A DNA stretch of 64,000 bases from Vibrio panuliri. GTDB lineage: Bacteria; Pseudomonadota; Gammaproteobacteria; Enterobacterales; Vibrionaceae. The notes below the pieces were generated by a model. The model was not told the origin of the DNA and did not search any database. It saw only the letters and a list, made by a program, of their open reading frames with translations. Numbering within the stretch: position 1 is the first letter of the stretch; each line of letters begins with the position of its first letter. Shown in pieces: positions 39,601-46,738 of the stretch. The translations under genes and the position numbers were made by a program. The DNA lies in NCBI RefSeq assembly GCF_009938205.1, contig NZ_AP019655.1, positions 1,116,001-1,180,000 of the forward strand, written 5' to 3'.

Positions 39601-40245
39601 CAGCGGAGTATAGTAATCAATATACCCCGCCCACTCGCCGAAAGTGCGCTCAGATAAATATTGCTCAGCAGATACAACATCTGTGTAGATCGCATCAATC
39701 TCACCGGACATTAATGCACGCATCAACAAGCGTGTTGAATGATAGGTCGCTGTATTGCCTAACTCTTTAGATCGTAGGACCTCACAATAAACTGAGCCAC
39801 GCGCACACCCCCAATTCAATGCTTGAGCAGGTATGTTTTTCATGCTTGAGTCATGATACCAAGTTACCGAGCGAATATTGTAAATCGGCGGCGTGTAGGC
39901 AAAGTAAGGTTCGCCTTCTTGCGTCTTAGCGTAACCCATTGCCATATCGATTTTGCCTTTGTACAAAGCAAAAAGCAGTTCATCGCGATCACTAAAGTAG
40001 TGATACGTCACCTTCGCTCCAATTGATTGCGCAAATTGAAAGGCAATATCTTGATAAGTGGTATTGTTTTCACCAACAGTGGCAGGACGCCACAAGCAGT
40101 TGTGTACACCGTACTGTCTTCCGACAACAAGCTCTTTTACGCTCGAGTTAGCACTGTTCTGCTGTTCATCTAAAGGCATATCGCTAGCGAGTGACTGCGG
40201 CGATATTAAGAAAAAAGACAATAAAAAGAGAAGCATAGACTTCAT
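36682..40245 (-). CDS. Unorthodox hybrid sensor histidine kinase, EvgS/BvgS type
   Basis: 1187 aa from the ATG at 40245, which begins a signal peptide (cleavage after SLAS); an upstream in-frame region up to 40383 lacks one. Two periplasmic SBP_bac_3 domains (about 36-255 and 270-492) are followed by a membrane helix (498-518), a PAS-like domain (540-640), HisKA with His669 in ISHELRTP, HATPase (770-880; GGTGLGMTI), a receiver with Asp1007 (VTDCHMPNLDG) and an HPt domain with His1132 (IHRLKGSS). This is the His-Asp-His relay of the BvgS/EvgS class. No response regulator is next to it, so its partner is encoded elsewhere. Confidence 0.92.
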   Translation of the reverse strand: MKSMLLFLLSFFLISPQSLASDMPLDEQQNSANSSVKELVVGRQYGVHNCLWRPATVGENNTTYQDIAFQFAQSIGAKVTYHYFSDRDELLFALYKGKIDMAMGYAKTQEGEPYFAYTPPIYNIRSVTWYHDSSMKNIPAQALNWGCARGSVYCEVLRSKELGNTATYHSTRLLMRALMSGEIDAIYTDVVSAEQYLSERTFGEWAGYIDYYTPLPNYPASILTSKNNLDLYQQLNNYLNDSRESLERNQRTLIDSIGGEMMLSALSLEYGHSEIRYSFEENMRPFSYRDENTGQQVGYIHDLMSMMSRKSGIRFEYVAPNGKDPVDMLRSGEIDLLPGHVTSDKDEFIYSTSFGKVNWTLVEATSKSGQGKTAVLDRSGRLVLPKTEQLFDKKPILFTDLDQLLKEMTQGEVDYAYIPSYVVDYYAYGNNSDIYRIVLAPNVKDLSIELGFTLAAKSSLLQSMVNDVLQLISANEIEMLHLKHHKVIAQYGYDKANIAVIALSIFSLFLLIVLAFQLKANRLAKSLHKADEVAQQNARRLTWLSDLLDRLPSMIAIYDQQGEIVLSNKAFKKHGMECVNFSKNHCLIKNQAQRSEGIGHLVCQCHYSHRYLRVLENEIGGMNDDGRYKMMVYDDYTTLEKQKNELKQSNEKALKAIKSRDLFLATISHELRTPIAALIGLMELMSTKVESEENIELLSNAQLSATRLRLLVNDILDISKIKANQFHLDVRNGNVYTELSSLLRTYESNAEMKNLGFFLDWKPTPYVEAALDWLRVAQVLNNLLSNAVKFTQTGEIKVAVELQQHQLVVEVSDSGCGMTDEQLSHIFTPFAQADVSITRKYGGTGLGMTIVKSIVEMMSGDLDITSDYGVGTRIRVSLPAGATSQFSTQDVKAFSLDEDVTQWLTTWQVNDTSAKEISVPRGSWNNLYPDWIFNALYRLNEHQSSPQNPECEFVGNVVVVDDDPINRLLFNKQFLKLGIKPVLLNDGLEAFEYLCQHAEEVDLVVTDCHMPNLDGYELTKKIKHHLELSHLPVVGCTAEDSKIAVEKANQAGMCHMIYKPYTMEVLSRVLKRYLVVKAPKVAQEQISVSEDFIWLEEHQDGERVEIMSVVVESFIQERELIEQREGLAQVIHRLKGSSALLQLDSLTNAAKAWEETAELHGDAETDDVLTELSRLIVLYQEWLVNNH

Positions 40246-40624
40246 AAAAACAATCCATCTGACGGCGAAAGCAGCTATTATCACCACATCCGACCTCTTC
40301 TCTAGTAATATCGTTAATAAATTTTTTATAGCGACGATAAATCCTCTTAATTCACCGCTTAGCAGCTCAAGGATTACCACCACCGTCCAGTATGATTTAG
40401 TGAAGACCTCTCTCTCCTCAAGGGGGCTGTTTCAGCGAGAATCACTTGGTCTGCAGACAAGGCAATGAGTTAAAGGTCGAGTGGTTCTAAACCAAAAATC
40501 ATAAACGAAGTATCAGCGCCACAGGAACTTTATCCAACTCCTCTGCCTCTCCTTATGATTGAATATTTTGTTATCAGACACTTTTCCTTATACTGCCCAG
40601 CAAATTTATTAACCTAAAGCCAAT
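40246..40624. other. Region between kinase gene and ppiB, with a dispersed repeat copy
   Basis: About 380 bp without a convincing gene. Bases 40431-40505 match 49276-49351 imperfectly (my estimate is around 75% by eye) and can fold through AGAATCACT and AGTGGTTCT. The rest holds the promoters of the two divergent genes. Confidence 0.6.
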
Positions 40625-41146
40625 ATGATTACATTAGTGACCAACTACGGTGATATTGAAATCACCCTCAACCATTCTCAAGCACCAGAGACATGCAAAA
40701 ACTTCCTGCGTTACTGCCAAGAAGGCTTCTATAGCAACACGCTATTTCACCGCGTTATCGATGGATTTATGATCCAAGGTGGGGGCTACGAGCTTCGCGA
40801 TGATGGTTTTGCGCTTAATATGCTAGAAAAAAAAACGCATGCACCAATTGGCAATGAAGCCTATAACGGACTAAAAAACGTCAAAGGTTCTGTCGCTATG
40901 GCAAGAACTGATGCCCCTCACTCCGCCACAGCGCAGTTCTTCATTAATGTAGCCGACAATGATTTCTTGGATCACACGGGCAAAACCAATTACGGTTGGG
41001 GCTATGCCGTTTTCGCAACCGTGACCGCAGGTATTGAGATCGTGGAAAAAATCGCTCAGTTAGACACCTGCACTCGATTTGGACACGAAGACATGCCAGC
41101 TTGTGATGTCATCATCGAGAAAGTGATCATTCAGCCTCAAAACTGA
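40625..41146 (+). CDS. ppiB: Peptidyl-prolyl cis-trans isomerase B (cyclophilin)
   Basis: 173 aa, cytoplasmic (no signal peptide). The start MITLVTNYGDIEITLN and the active-site segments FHRVIDGFMIQGGG and SATAQFFINVADNDFLD are typical of bacterial PpiB. It speeds isomerisation of Xaa-Pro bonds during folding. The length is usual. The gene appears to be alone on the plus strand, followed by the repeat array at 41233. Confidence 0.95.
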   Translation: MITLVTNYGDIEITLNHSQAPETCKNFLRYCQEGFYSNTLFHRVIDGFMIQGGGYELRDDGFALNMLEKKTHAPIGNEAYNGLKNVKGSVAMARTDAPHSATAQFFINVADNDFLDHTGKTNYGWGYAVFATVTAGIEIVEKIAQLDTCTRFGHEDMPACDVIIEKVIIQPQN

Positions 41147-41232
41147 TCACGCAGATACCACTTAACAAGGTGGCACTATGCTAAAACACTAATCCGCCAT
41201 AGCGCCACCTTGCCCCAACTGGAATACTCCCT

Positions 41233-41333
41233 CTTACAGGGACAGACACCATATAACCCTTTAGCACATCCCCTTACAGGGACACACACCATAACGCCCT
41301 TTAGTACATCCCCTTACAAGGACAGGCACCATA
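41233..41333 (+). repeat. Three RAYT-type REP repeats in a 40-bp tandem array
   Basis: CTTACAGGGACAGACACC, CTTACAGGGACACACACC and CTTACAAGGACAGGCACC start at 41233, 41273 and 41313, exactly 40 bp apart. The spacers are also alike (ATATAACCCTTTAGCACATC and ATAACGCCCTTTAGTACATC). These are the same sequences that flank the transposase gene near 6 kb, but here there is no transposase. The array lies between ppiB and the dmeF operators. Confidence 0.92.
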
Positions 41334-41383
41334 GTAGCTAACTCATCGGTGCTGATTGTTTAGCTTCCTCAATGTTGATTTAG

Positions 41384-41396
41384 TTTGACTATCAAA
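41384..41396. promoter_or_regulatory. MarR-type operator 1 upstream of dmeF
   Basis: TTTGACTATCAAA, arms TTTGA and TCAAA around a 3-bp spacer. It lies 47-59 bp upstream of the dmeF start codon and 32 bp (centre to centre) from the second copy. Confidence 0.75.
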
Positions 41397-41415
41397 TATA
41401 ATTAAATTTAAATAC

Positions 41416-41428
41416 TTTGATTATCAAA
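41416..41428. promoter_or_regulatory. MarR-type operator 2 upstream of dmeF
   Basis: TTTGATTATCAAA, the same palindrome with one base changed in the spacer, ending 14 bp before the dmeF start codon. Binding here would block transcription initiation or the leader. The MarR protein encoded at the end of the operon is the obvious binder. Confidence 0.78.
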
Positions 41429-41442
41429 CTAAAGGCACAACC

Positions 41443-42354
41443 ATGCACTCGATTAAGCACGAACACAATTTCGTCAAACACAATCACCAAGGAGAGAAGC
41501 GTACAGCTTGGGTGCTGTTGCTTACTCTCACAACAATGATCATTGAAATTGTTGCCGGAACCATGTTCGGTTCAATGGCTTTACTTGCTGATGGTTGGCA
41601 TATGGGGACACACGCCGCAGCTTTTTGCATCACTTTGTTTGCCTATCGATACGCCAAGAAAAATGCCCATAATCAACGTTTTTCTTTCGGCACTGGTAAA
41701 GTGAGTGTGTTGGGAGGATACACCAGTGCAATTGCGCTGGGGATTGTCGCAATATTGATGTTTACCGAATCCGTCAATCGCTTGTTCAACCCTCATACCA
41801 TCCAGTTTAATGAAGCGATTATCGTGGCGATCATCGGCTTAGTGGTAAACCTAGTCAGCATGTTCTTACTAGGCGATCACCATGGTCATGAACATACTCA
41901 CGAACACGCTAATTCACATCACCACCAGCACGATCACAATCTTCGGGCCGCATACATGCATGTACTTGCAGATACACTAACCTCACTGCTCGCCATTATC
42001 GCCCTCGTCATTGGCAAGTTTTATGGTTGGAACTGGTTGGATGCCGTAATGGGAATGGTCGGCGCGCTTGTCATCACTAAATGGACACTAAATCTACTGA
42101 GTCAAACTAGCCCGATCTTGCTCGATGAAAGTATAGAAGATGATTATCGTGAAGCGGTCAAGGCACAACTCGCCCCCTACGGCGAAGTGACCGATCTCCA
42201 TATTTGGAAGATTAGTAGCGACCATTACAGCGCAGCCATCACTATAGACTCGTCCAGTGACCTGTCGCTAACAGACTACAAGCAAAAGCTTGCCCAGTTT
42301 GATAGAATTAGCCATCTCACTTTGGAAGTTCATTCAAACCATGCAAGATCTTGA
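41443..42354 (+). CDS. dmeF: Cation diffusion facilitator, DmeF-type Co/Ni exporter
   Basis: 303 aa with six membrane helices. The metal site in helix 2 is LLADGWHMGTHAAAF, the form typical of DmeF, and helix 5 has HVLADTLTS. A His-rich loop (GDHHGHEHTHEHANSHHHQHDHN, about residues 143-165) lies between helices 4 and 5 on the cytoplasmic side. The C-terminal domain is the usual soluble CDF part. It exports Co2+ or Ni2+, possibly also Zn2+ or Cd2+. It overlaps the downstream MarR gene by 14 bp and has two matching operators in its promoter, so it is probably repressed by that regulator. Confidence 0.9.
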   Translation: MHSIKHEHNFVKHNHQGEKRTAWVLLLTLTTMIIEIVAGTMFGSMALLADGWHMGTHAAAFCITLFAYRYAKKNAHNQRFSFGTGKVSVLGGYTSAIALGIVAILMFTESVNRLFNPHTIQFNEAIIVAIIGLVVNLVSMFLLGDHHGHEHTHEHANSHHHQHDHNLRAAYMHVLADTLTSLLAIIALVIGKFYGWNWLDAVMGMVGALVITKWTLNLLSQTSPILLDESIEDDYREAVKAQLAPYGEVTDLHIWKISSDHYSAAITIDSSSDLSLTDYKQKLAQFDRISHLTLEVHSNHARS

Positions 42355-42757
42355 AAACCTAAATCAATTGCTAACAGAGTTCTATGACAAAATGTCTTCT
42401 TGGGAACTGTCTGTCGTTAAAGAAACCGGATACTCACTCGCACAAGTTCATACAATTGAGGTTCTCGGCAATCACGGTCAAATGAGAATGAAAGAACTTG
42501 CTGACAAACTGAGTATTACAACGGGCACGCTGACTGTGCAGGTCGACAAGTTGGTTACAGCGGGTTTGATTGAGCGTCTCCCTCACCCTGAAGATAGACG
42601 TTCTATTGTGGTTGGACTGACAAGCCAAGGGCTGACGATCCACCAGCACCACAATCAACTCCACCTTGACCTGGTAAAAGATCTCACTAGAAACCTTGAT
42701 GATAGCCACGTAAAACAGTTCGTTTCTATTTTGTCGAAAGTCAACACAGAGTTCTAA
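42341..42757 (+). CDS. MarR family regulator of the dmeF operon
   Basis: 138 aa from the ATG at 42341; earlier in-frame starts lie inside dmeF. The winged-helix part is MRMKELADKLSITTGTLTVQVDKLVTAGLIERLPHPEDRRSIVVGLTSQG (residues about 46-95), the MarR pattern with the DxR wing. A co-encoded MarR and CDF exporter suggests that it senses the metal or a related stress, although no clear metal-binding cluster is visible. The twin TTTGAYTATCAAA palindromes before dmeF are the likely autoregulatory sites. Confidence 0.9.
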   Translation: MQDLENLNQLLTEFYDKMSSWELSVVKETGYSLAQVHTIEVLGNHGQMRMKELADKLSITTGTLTVQVDKLVTAGLIERLPHPEDRRSIVVGLTSQGLTIHQHHNQLHLDLVKDLTRNLDDSHVKQFVSILSKVNTEF

Positions 42758-42788
42758 GCTGGGATTCGAAAACGAGCTTCTCCCAGCT
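42757..42788. terminator. Hairpin between the convergent MarR and RecX-like genes
   Basis: AGCTGGGA and TCCCAGCT form an 8-bp stem around a 16-nt loop. It overlaps the last bases of both genes. There is no T run, so it may act as a weak bidirectional terminator or an RNA 3'-end structure. Confidence 0.5.
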
Positions 42789-43596
42789 AATCCAATTCAG
42801 TCATCGCAAACTGAATTTCGTCAGAACTGAACCCTTTGCGGCTTAGCATCGCATACGCTTTACTGCGCTCGCTGTGAACAGTCAGGTCATAAGACTTTTT
42901 ACTTAGTTGTTCTAAACACGCAGTGTAAAAGTCGAGTTGTTCTGCGTTAATTAACTTCTCAACTAAAACGTCAAGTTCGCTAATATCGATTTTACGCTGA
43001 CGAAGCTCTTGGCGAATAACCGTAAGCCCCTTACCTTTGCGGGCATATTTCAATACCTCTTTTTCAAGGTCCGCTTTCTCAGCTTTAATCTCTAGGTTGG
43101 TTTTCAGTTGATGGTAGCAAGCATGCTGTTTGATTGCTTGATTGACTTGGGCATAACTAAAGCCACGTTTTTGCAGCGTTGCAGTGAGTTTTTCTTTACT
43201 CATCGTAAAGGTTTGATAGTAGTTATTGACTCGCTCATTGAGCATCGTTTGCTCATCGATATTCAGTGATTCTTTCACTTTCGCGATCGCTTCATTAACC
43301 AGTGATTCATCAAGCCCTTTCTTGTTTAGTTTGTCACGAATATATTCACTACCATATTCATTCGCATACGAGCGCTCAACAAATTGCTCAGCAAACTGTT
43401 TGTCTGATTTGAGGTAACCAAAGCCACGCAGTTTTTCTAAAGTATCGTCAATCCACTCTTGGTTATCTGTCTTTAACCTCAGCTTAGCGACAAGCTCTGC
43501 TTCAGTTAAATCTTTCTGACCTAAATGCCACAACGCTGAGTTCATCACGCTTTCGACGCGTCTGGCTTTTCTTACTCGGTTTTCTTCTGGATACAA
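42787..43596 (-). CDS. RecX-like protein, extended form
   Basis: 269 aa, well above the ~150 aa usual for RecX. RecX-type three-helix modules can be seen: ALWHLGQKDLTEAELVAKLRLK, then IRDKLNKKGLDESLVNEAI, then LTATLQKRGFSYAQVNQAI and further similar units to the end (AYAMLSRKGFSSDEIQFAM). RecX controls RecA filaments. No recA lies next to it, and a regular recX normally does, so this is probably a second, diverged copy or a relative with a different partner. The extra length reflects additional modules rather than a fusion to another family. Confidence 0.75.
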   Translation of the reverse strand: MYPEENRVRKARRVESVMNSALWHLGQKDLTEAELVAKLRLKTDNQEWIDDTLEKLRGFGYLKSDKQFAEQFVERSYANEYGSEYIRDKLNKKGLDESLVNEAIAKVKESLNIDEQTMLNERVNNYYQTFTMSKEKLTATLQKRGFSYAQVNQAIKQHACYHQLKTNLEIKAEKADLEKEVLKYARKGKGLTVIRQELRQRKIDISELDVLVEKLINAEQLDFYTACLEQLSKKSYDLTVHSERSKAYAMLSRKGFSSDEIQFAMTELD

Positions 43597-43702
43597 ACTA
43601 GAGGGCTCTTTGATGGAGAATATTGAAGAGAGTGTACATCAATAGAAAAGAATTTTATCTACCTTGAGCTTTACACCCAAATATAATCTCGTTGCGTATC
43701 TG

Positions 43703-43726
43703 ACCACTTCAGTCCCCTGAAGTGGT
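43703..43726. terminator. Strong hairpin downstream of the ModF-type gene
   Basis: ACCACTTCAG and CTGAAGTGGT form a perfect 10-bp stem with a 4-nt loop. It lies 20 bp beyond the stop of the minus-strand ATPase gene but lacks a T run. Confidence 0.55.
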
Positions 43727-43746
43727 TGGCAATCGAAATAAAGGAC

Positions 43747-45195
43747 CTACTCAATATAACCTTTGTAGCACTGGGCTTGTTGATCAAACTGGAACTCAAG
43801 ATAGTTTTGAATACTGCTTAAACCATCTTCTTGATAGTGAGAAACATAGAGAAGCTGGCTTAAATTTTCTTTGGCAATGAGCTCTAGGGTGTTTTTCACC
43901 AATACTCGACCTAAGTAATCTAAGCCTTGATAAGGTTCGTCCAAAATCAACAGCGTCGGCTGCTTCACGATCGCTCGGGCAATCAATAGCAAGCGCTGCT
44001 GACCATACTCCAGTTGTTTAAAAGAGGTTTTCTCATATTGCTCCATATGAAGAATCGTTAACCACTCCTTGGCAATCGTGATTTCTTTTTTGCTCGGTTG
44101 GGAATAAAGACCAATGGAGTCATAAAAGCCCGATAGAATCACATCCAATGCGCTGCAATTAACACGGTATTGAAGATGCAGAGCCGACGATACCATCCCG
44201 ATATGTTGCTTAATTTCCCATATCGTCTCACCACTACCACGCTTCTTACCAAAGATATGTATATCGTTACTATAGCACTGCGGGTGATCACCAAATATCA
44301 ACCCCAACAAGGTGCTCTTGCCGCAGCCATTCGGCCCTTTGACTTGCCAGTGCTGACCTTTATCAATACGCCAATTCAAATCAGTAAAAATGGTTTTTTC
44401 GATATATTCCACCTTACCGTTTTTCAGTTCAAAGATCGGGTTGTCAAAATGGGTTGAATGTTGGTGCTGACGAATCAGAGCCATCATTGCTTCGCTTTGC
44501 TTCTCTGATTGAGATTTGATCTGCGCGATAATTGGGTGTTGATCCCAGCTTTGCTTGTCCATAACACTATCCAATTTCCCGCCATTGAACAGAGCAATCC
44601 GCTCTATCCAATCCGGCATATCAGATTCACGCGAAAAGGTAATCAACATCTGTACCGATTGAGAAAGTGCTTGAAGGTAGCGAGCTAATGATGCTCGATG
44701 CTCTACATCTAACCCTGTAAATGGGTTGTCGAGCAGTACTAAATCGGGCTTGGTAGCCAGCGCGCGTGCCAGCATCACTCGTCTTGTCTCTCCGGTAGAA
44801 AGCACTCGAAAACCCGTTTCAGCCAAATGGGAAAGGTCGAGCTCTTTTAACAGCTTTTGTGCCAAAGCTTCATCTTGACTCACTTCAAAAATCAACTCGT
44901 ATACCGAACTGCCTTGATCAATCCGATCAAGAAAATCGGTATCGTCTTTTTCAATCTCTTGCTCTAGCAATCGCTGCTGTTCAGATAGGGAGACTTGCGC
45001 AATATGGTGATTTTCGATGTTTAGCTCACCAGATTCAGGTTTAATCTCACCGCATAGCAAGTCACCAAGTATTGAGCCAATATCCCCCAGTGAGCTAAAA
45101 ATGCCCCACGGTTGGCCCGCTTCAATGTACCAATCGTCGATGGTAAGTATTGAGGTGTTTTCCTTTGCAGTAAGCTGATGAAAATGAATCGGCAT
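43747..45195 (-). CDS. modF: ModF-type double ATP-binding cassette protein
   Basis: 482 aa with two ABC cassettes and no membrane domain. The second cassette (about 260-480) is intact: Walker A GPNGCGKST, signature LEYGQQRLLLIARA, Walker B LLILDEP, and GSGETIWEIKQHIGMVSS matches E. coli ModF as I recall it. In the first cassette the signature (LSTGETRRVMLARA) and Walker B-like region (LVLLDNP) remain, but Walker A is replaced by GIFSSLGDIGSILG with no Lys, and the Walker B Glu is Asn. ATP binding at site one is probably lost. Biological role is unclear in all organisms; no mod genes are adjacent. Confidence 0.87.
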   Translation of the reverse strand: MPIHFHQLTAKENTSILTIDDWYIEAGQPWGIFSSLGDIGSILGDLLCGEIKPESGELNIENHHIAQVSLSEQQRLLEQEIEKDDTDFLDRIDQGSSVYELIFEVSQDEALAQKLLKELDLSHLAETGFRVLSTGETRRVMLARALATKPDLVLLDNPFTGLDVEHRASLARYLQALSQSVQMLITFSRESDMPDWIERIALFNGGKLDSVMDKQSWDQHPIIAQIKSQSEKQSEAMMALIRQHQHSTHFDNPIFELKNGKVEYIEKTIFTDLNWRIDKGQHWQVKGPNGCGKSTLLGLIFGDHPQCYSNDIHIFGKKRGSGETIWEIKQHIGMVSSALHLQYRVNCSALDVILSGFYDSIGLYSQPSKKEITIAKEWLTILHMEQYEKTSFKQLEYGQQRLLLIARAIVKQPTLLILDEPYQGLDYLGRVLVKNTLELIAKENLSQLLYVSHYQEDGLSSIQNYLEFQFDQQAQCYKGYIE

Positions 45196-45599
45196 TGCTT
45201 TTATCTTCCATGATTTATTGTCGTTTTATTTGTTATACCAAGCTTGCTGTTTTGAATGCCAATGTTTGGCACGAGAAAACCCCGCTTATTGAACAAAATG
45301 TGAACTGGAAAGTCGCTGCATGTGCAGCCTCCTACTCTGAGCTGTCCCACGCCACTTTTCGTATATTCGTGGGCGATGGGCTTAACACTACCCGAACTCT
45401 CTTAAACTGCGAGGCCACAGAAAACGACTATTCACTTTCGTACACCCTGTATCCCTCATTTGAGCATTACTGCTAAGGCATTGGCATGGTTCAAAAATCG
45501 CCAATTTTAGATTAGGAATTGCAAGAGCATAAGTTTGCTATATGACCAATAAAACGTTAACTTGATGCGTAATAAAACATCTCTTTAGGAGTCGCTCTT
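45196..45599. other. Gap between ModF-type gene and LysR gene
   Basis: About 400 bp between divergent genes. It contains an open frame that begins only with TTG and has no ribosome site or recognisable sequence. No repeat was seen. AGGAG lies 8 bp before the TTG start of the LysR gene. Confidence 0.45.
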
Positions 45600-46490
45600 T
45601 TGTTCAACCTCGAACAGACTTTAGCATTTGTTACAACCGTTGAAGAAGGTTCATTTTCTGCCGCGGCAAGAAAGCTGCAGAAAAGCCAAAGCTCCGTCAG
45701 CATCGGGGTGAGCAACCTTGAAGATGAGTTAGATATAGAGTTGTTTGATCGCAATACTCGTAAGCCAACGCTCACCGAAGCAGGCAATAGACTTTATCAT
45801 CAGGCAAAACTTTTACTGCGCCAAGCGGATAAGATGAACAGCTACGCGTTGGCAATCAACAACGAAGTTGAGAGTAAAGTTGTCATCGGAACTGATCCTG
45901 CTGCGCCACTCTCCTGTTTAGACTCTATCTTGCTTAAAATAGATCGAGAGTTTCCCAATACCGAGGTAGAAATTCGGCTGCTTAACCACTTATCACTGCA
46001 ACAAGCTTTGCTAGATCATACCGTTGATCTAGGTATACATTTTGGGGCAGACGCTTACCCTCAATACCTCAACTTTGCATCAATCCATCAATATAAGTGG
46101 CTATGTGTATGTAGCCCAGATTACTCACTTGCTTCACTTGATATTATCTCGAATGAAGAGCTATTGGCTGCTCGGCAAATTATCTGTGAGTCTATGCTGC
46201 ATCATCCTGTATTGAGCAAAACTTCCATTTTCTCTCAAGATACATGGCAAGCAGACAACCTCACCCAATGCAGCCACCTAATTGAGCTGGGACTTGGGTG
46301 GGGCATTTTACCTTCTGATTGGTGTGCTGAACGATTTGAACTAGGCTCTTTGATAACGATAGAACCTGAGTTTAATCAAACCCAAATGCACTCAGCCTTA
46401 GATTTTGTCTGGGCATCAAATCGTAATATAGGAAAAGTTTGTAGAACCATCATTGAACACTTTACCGTGCAAAAATCGAGTCACATTTAA
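45600..46490 (+). CDS. LysR family transcriptional regulator
   Basis: 296 aa starting at a TTG codon; AGGAG lies 8 bp upstream, and the family N-terminus (FNLEQTLAFVTTVEEGSFSAAARKLQKSQSSVSIGVSNLEDELDIELFDR, residues about 2-51) begins immediately. The C-terminal effector domain is complete. It lies upstream of, and in the same direction as, the exported C45 hydrolase gene, whose promoter contains a T-N11-A palindrome, so it may regulate that gene. No ligand can be named. Confidence 0.85.
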   Translation: MFNLEQTLAFVTTVEEGSFSAAARKLQKSQSSVSIGVSNLEDELDIELFDRNTRKPTLTEAGNRLYHQAKLLLRQADKMNSYALAINNEVESKVVIGTDPAAPLSCLDSILLKIDREFPNTEVEIRLLNHLSLQQALLDHTVDLGIHFGADAYPQYLNFASIHQYKWLCVCSPDYSLASLDIISNEELLAARQIICESMLHHPVLSKTSIFSQDTWQADNLTQCSHLIELGLGWGILPSDWCAERFELGSLITIEPEFNQTQMHSALDFVWASNRNIGKVCRTIIEHFTVQKSSHI

Positions 46491-46618
46491 CTTGTAAGCA
46501 ATCAATCCTAAACCACCAGTTGCGAAAGAGTTTTTATATCAGCTCACTATATTAAGACGCTCTCCCTACCGCTTATGCGAAGGGCTTATTTTAAAGCAGT
46601 CGCCATCCAGAATGGCGA

Positions 46619-46648
46619 TGCAAACCAGATACCTCCGCCAATTCCCAC
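46619..46648 (+). promoter_or_regulatory. Putative AraC-regulon motif upstream of the C45 hydrolase gene
   Basis: ATACCTCCGCCAATTCCCAC and the bases before it (GCAAACCAG) resemble 49023-49055 near the AraC gene, with short gaps. The match is imperfect and is used only as support for a shared regulator. Confidence 0.45.
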
Positions 46649-46657
46649 ACGCCTTTC

Positions 46658-46674
46658 TATTCGAATATCGAATA
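46658..46674. promoter_or_regulatory. LysR-box-like palindrome upstream of the C45 hydrolase gene
   Basis: TATTCGAATATCGAATA has perfect 7-bp arms around ATA, and its inner 13 bp fit T-N11-A. It lies 65-81 bp upstream of the ATG. The LysR gene immediately upstream is the natural candidate to bind it. Confidence 0.6.
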
Positions 46675-46738
46675 ATAACCAATTTATACTATTCGAGATT
46701 TAGCCCTAGTATAGAGCCATCTAAACAACAGAATAGAG

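Noticed and set aside
41233..41333. Possible CRISPR array because of the 40-bp regular spacing
   Set aside because: The 'spacers' are nearly identical to each other, there are only three units, and the repeat is the RAYT REP sequence; no cas genes are present.
45195..45476. 93-aa frame opposite the ModF-type start
   Set aside because: It begins with TTG at the divergent start codon, has no ribosome site, and is Cys/Tyr-rich without pattern.
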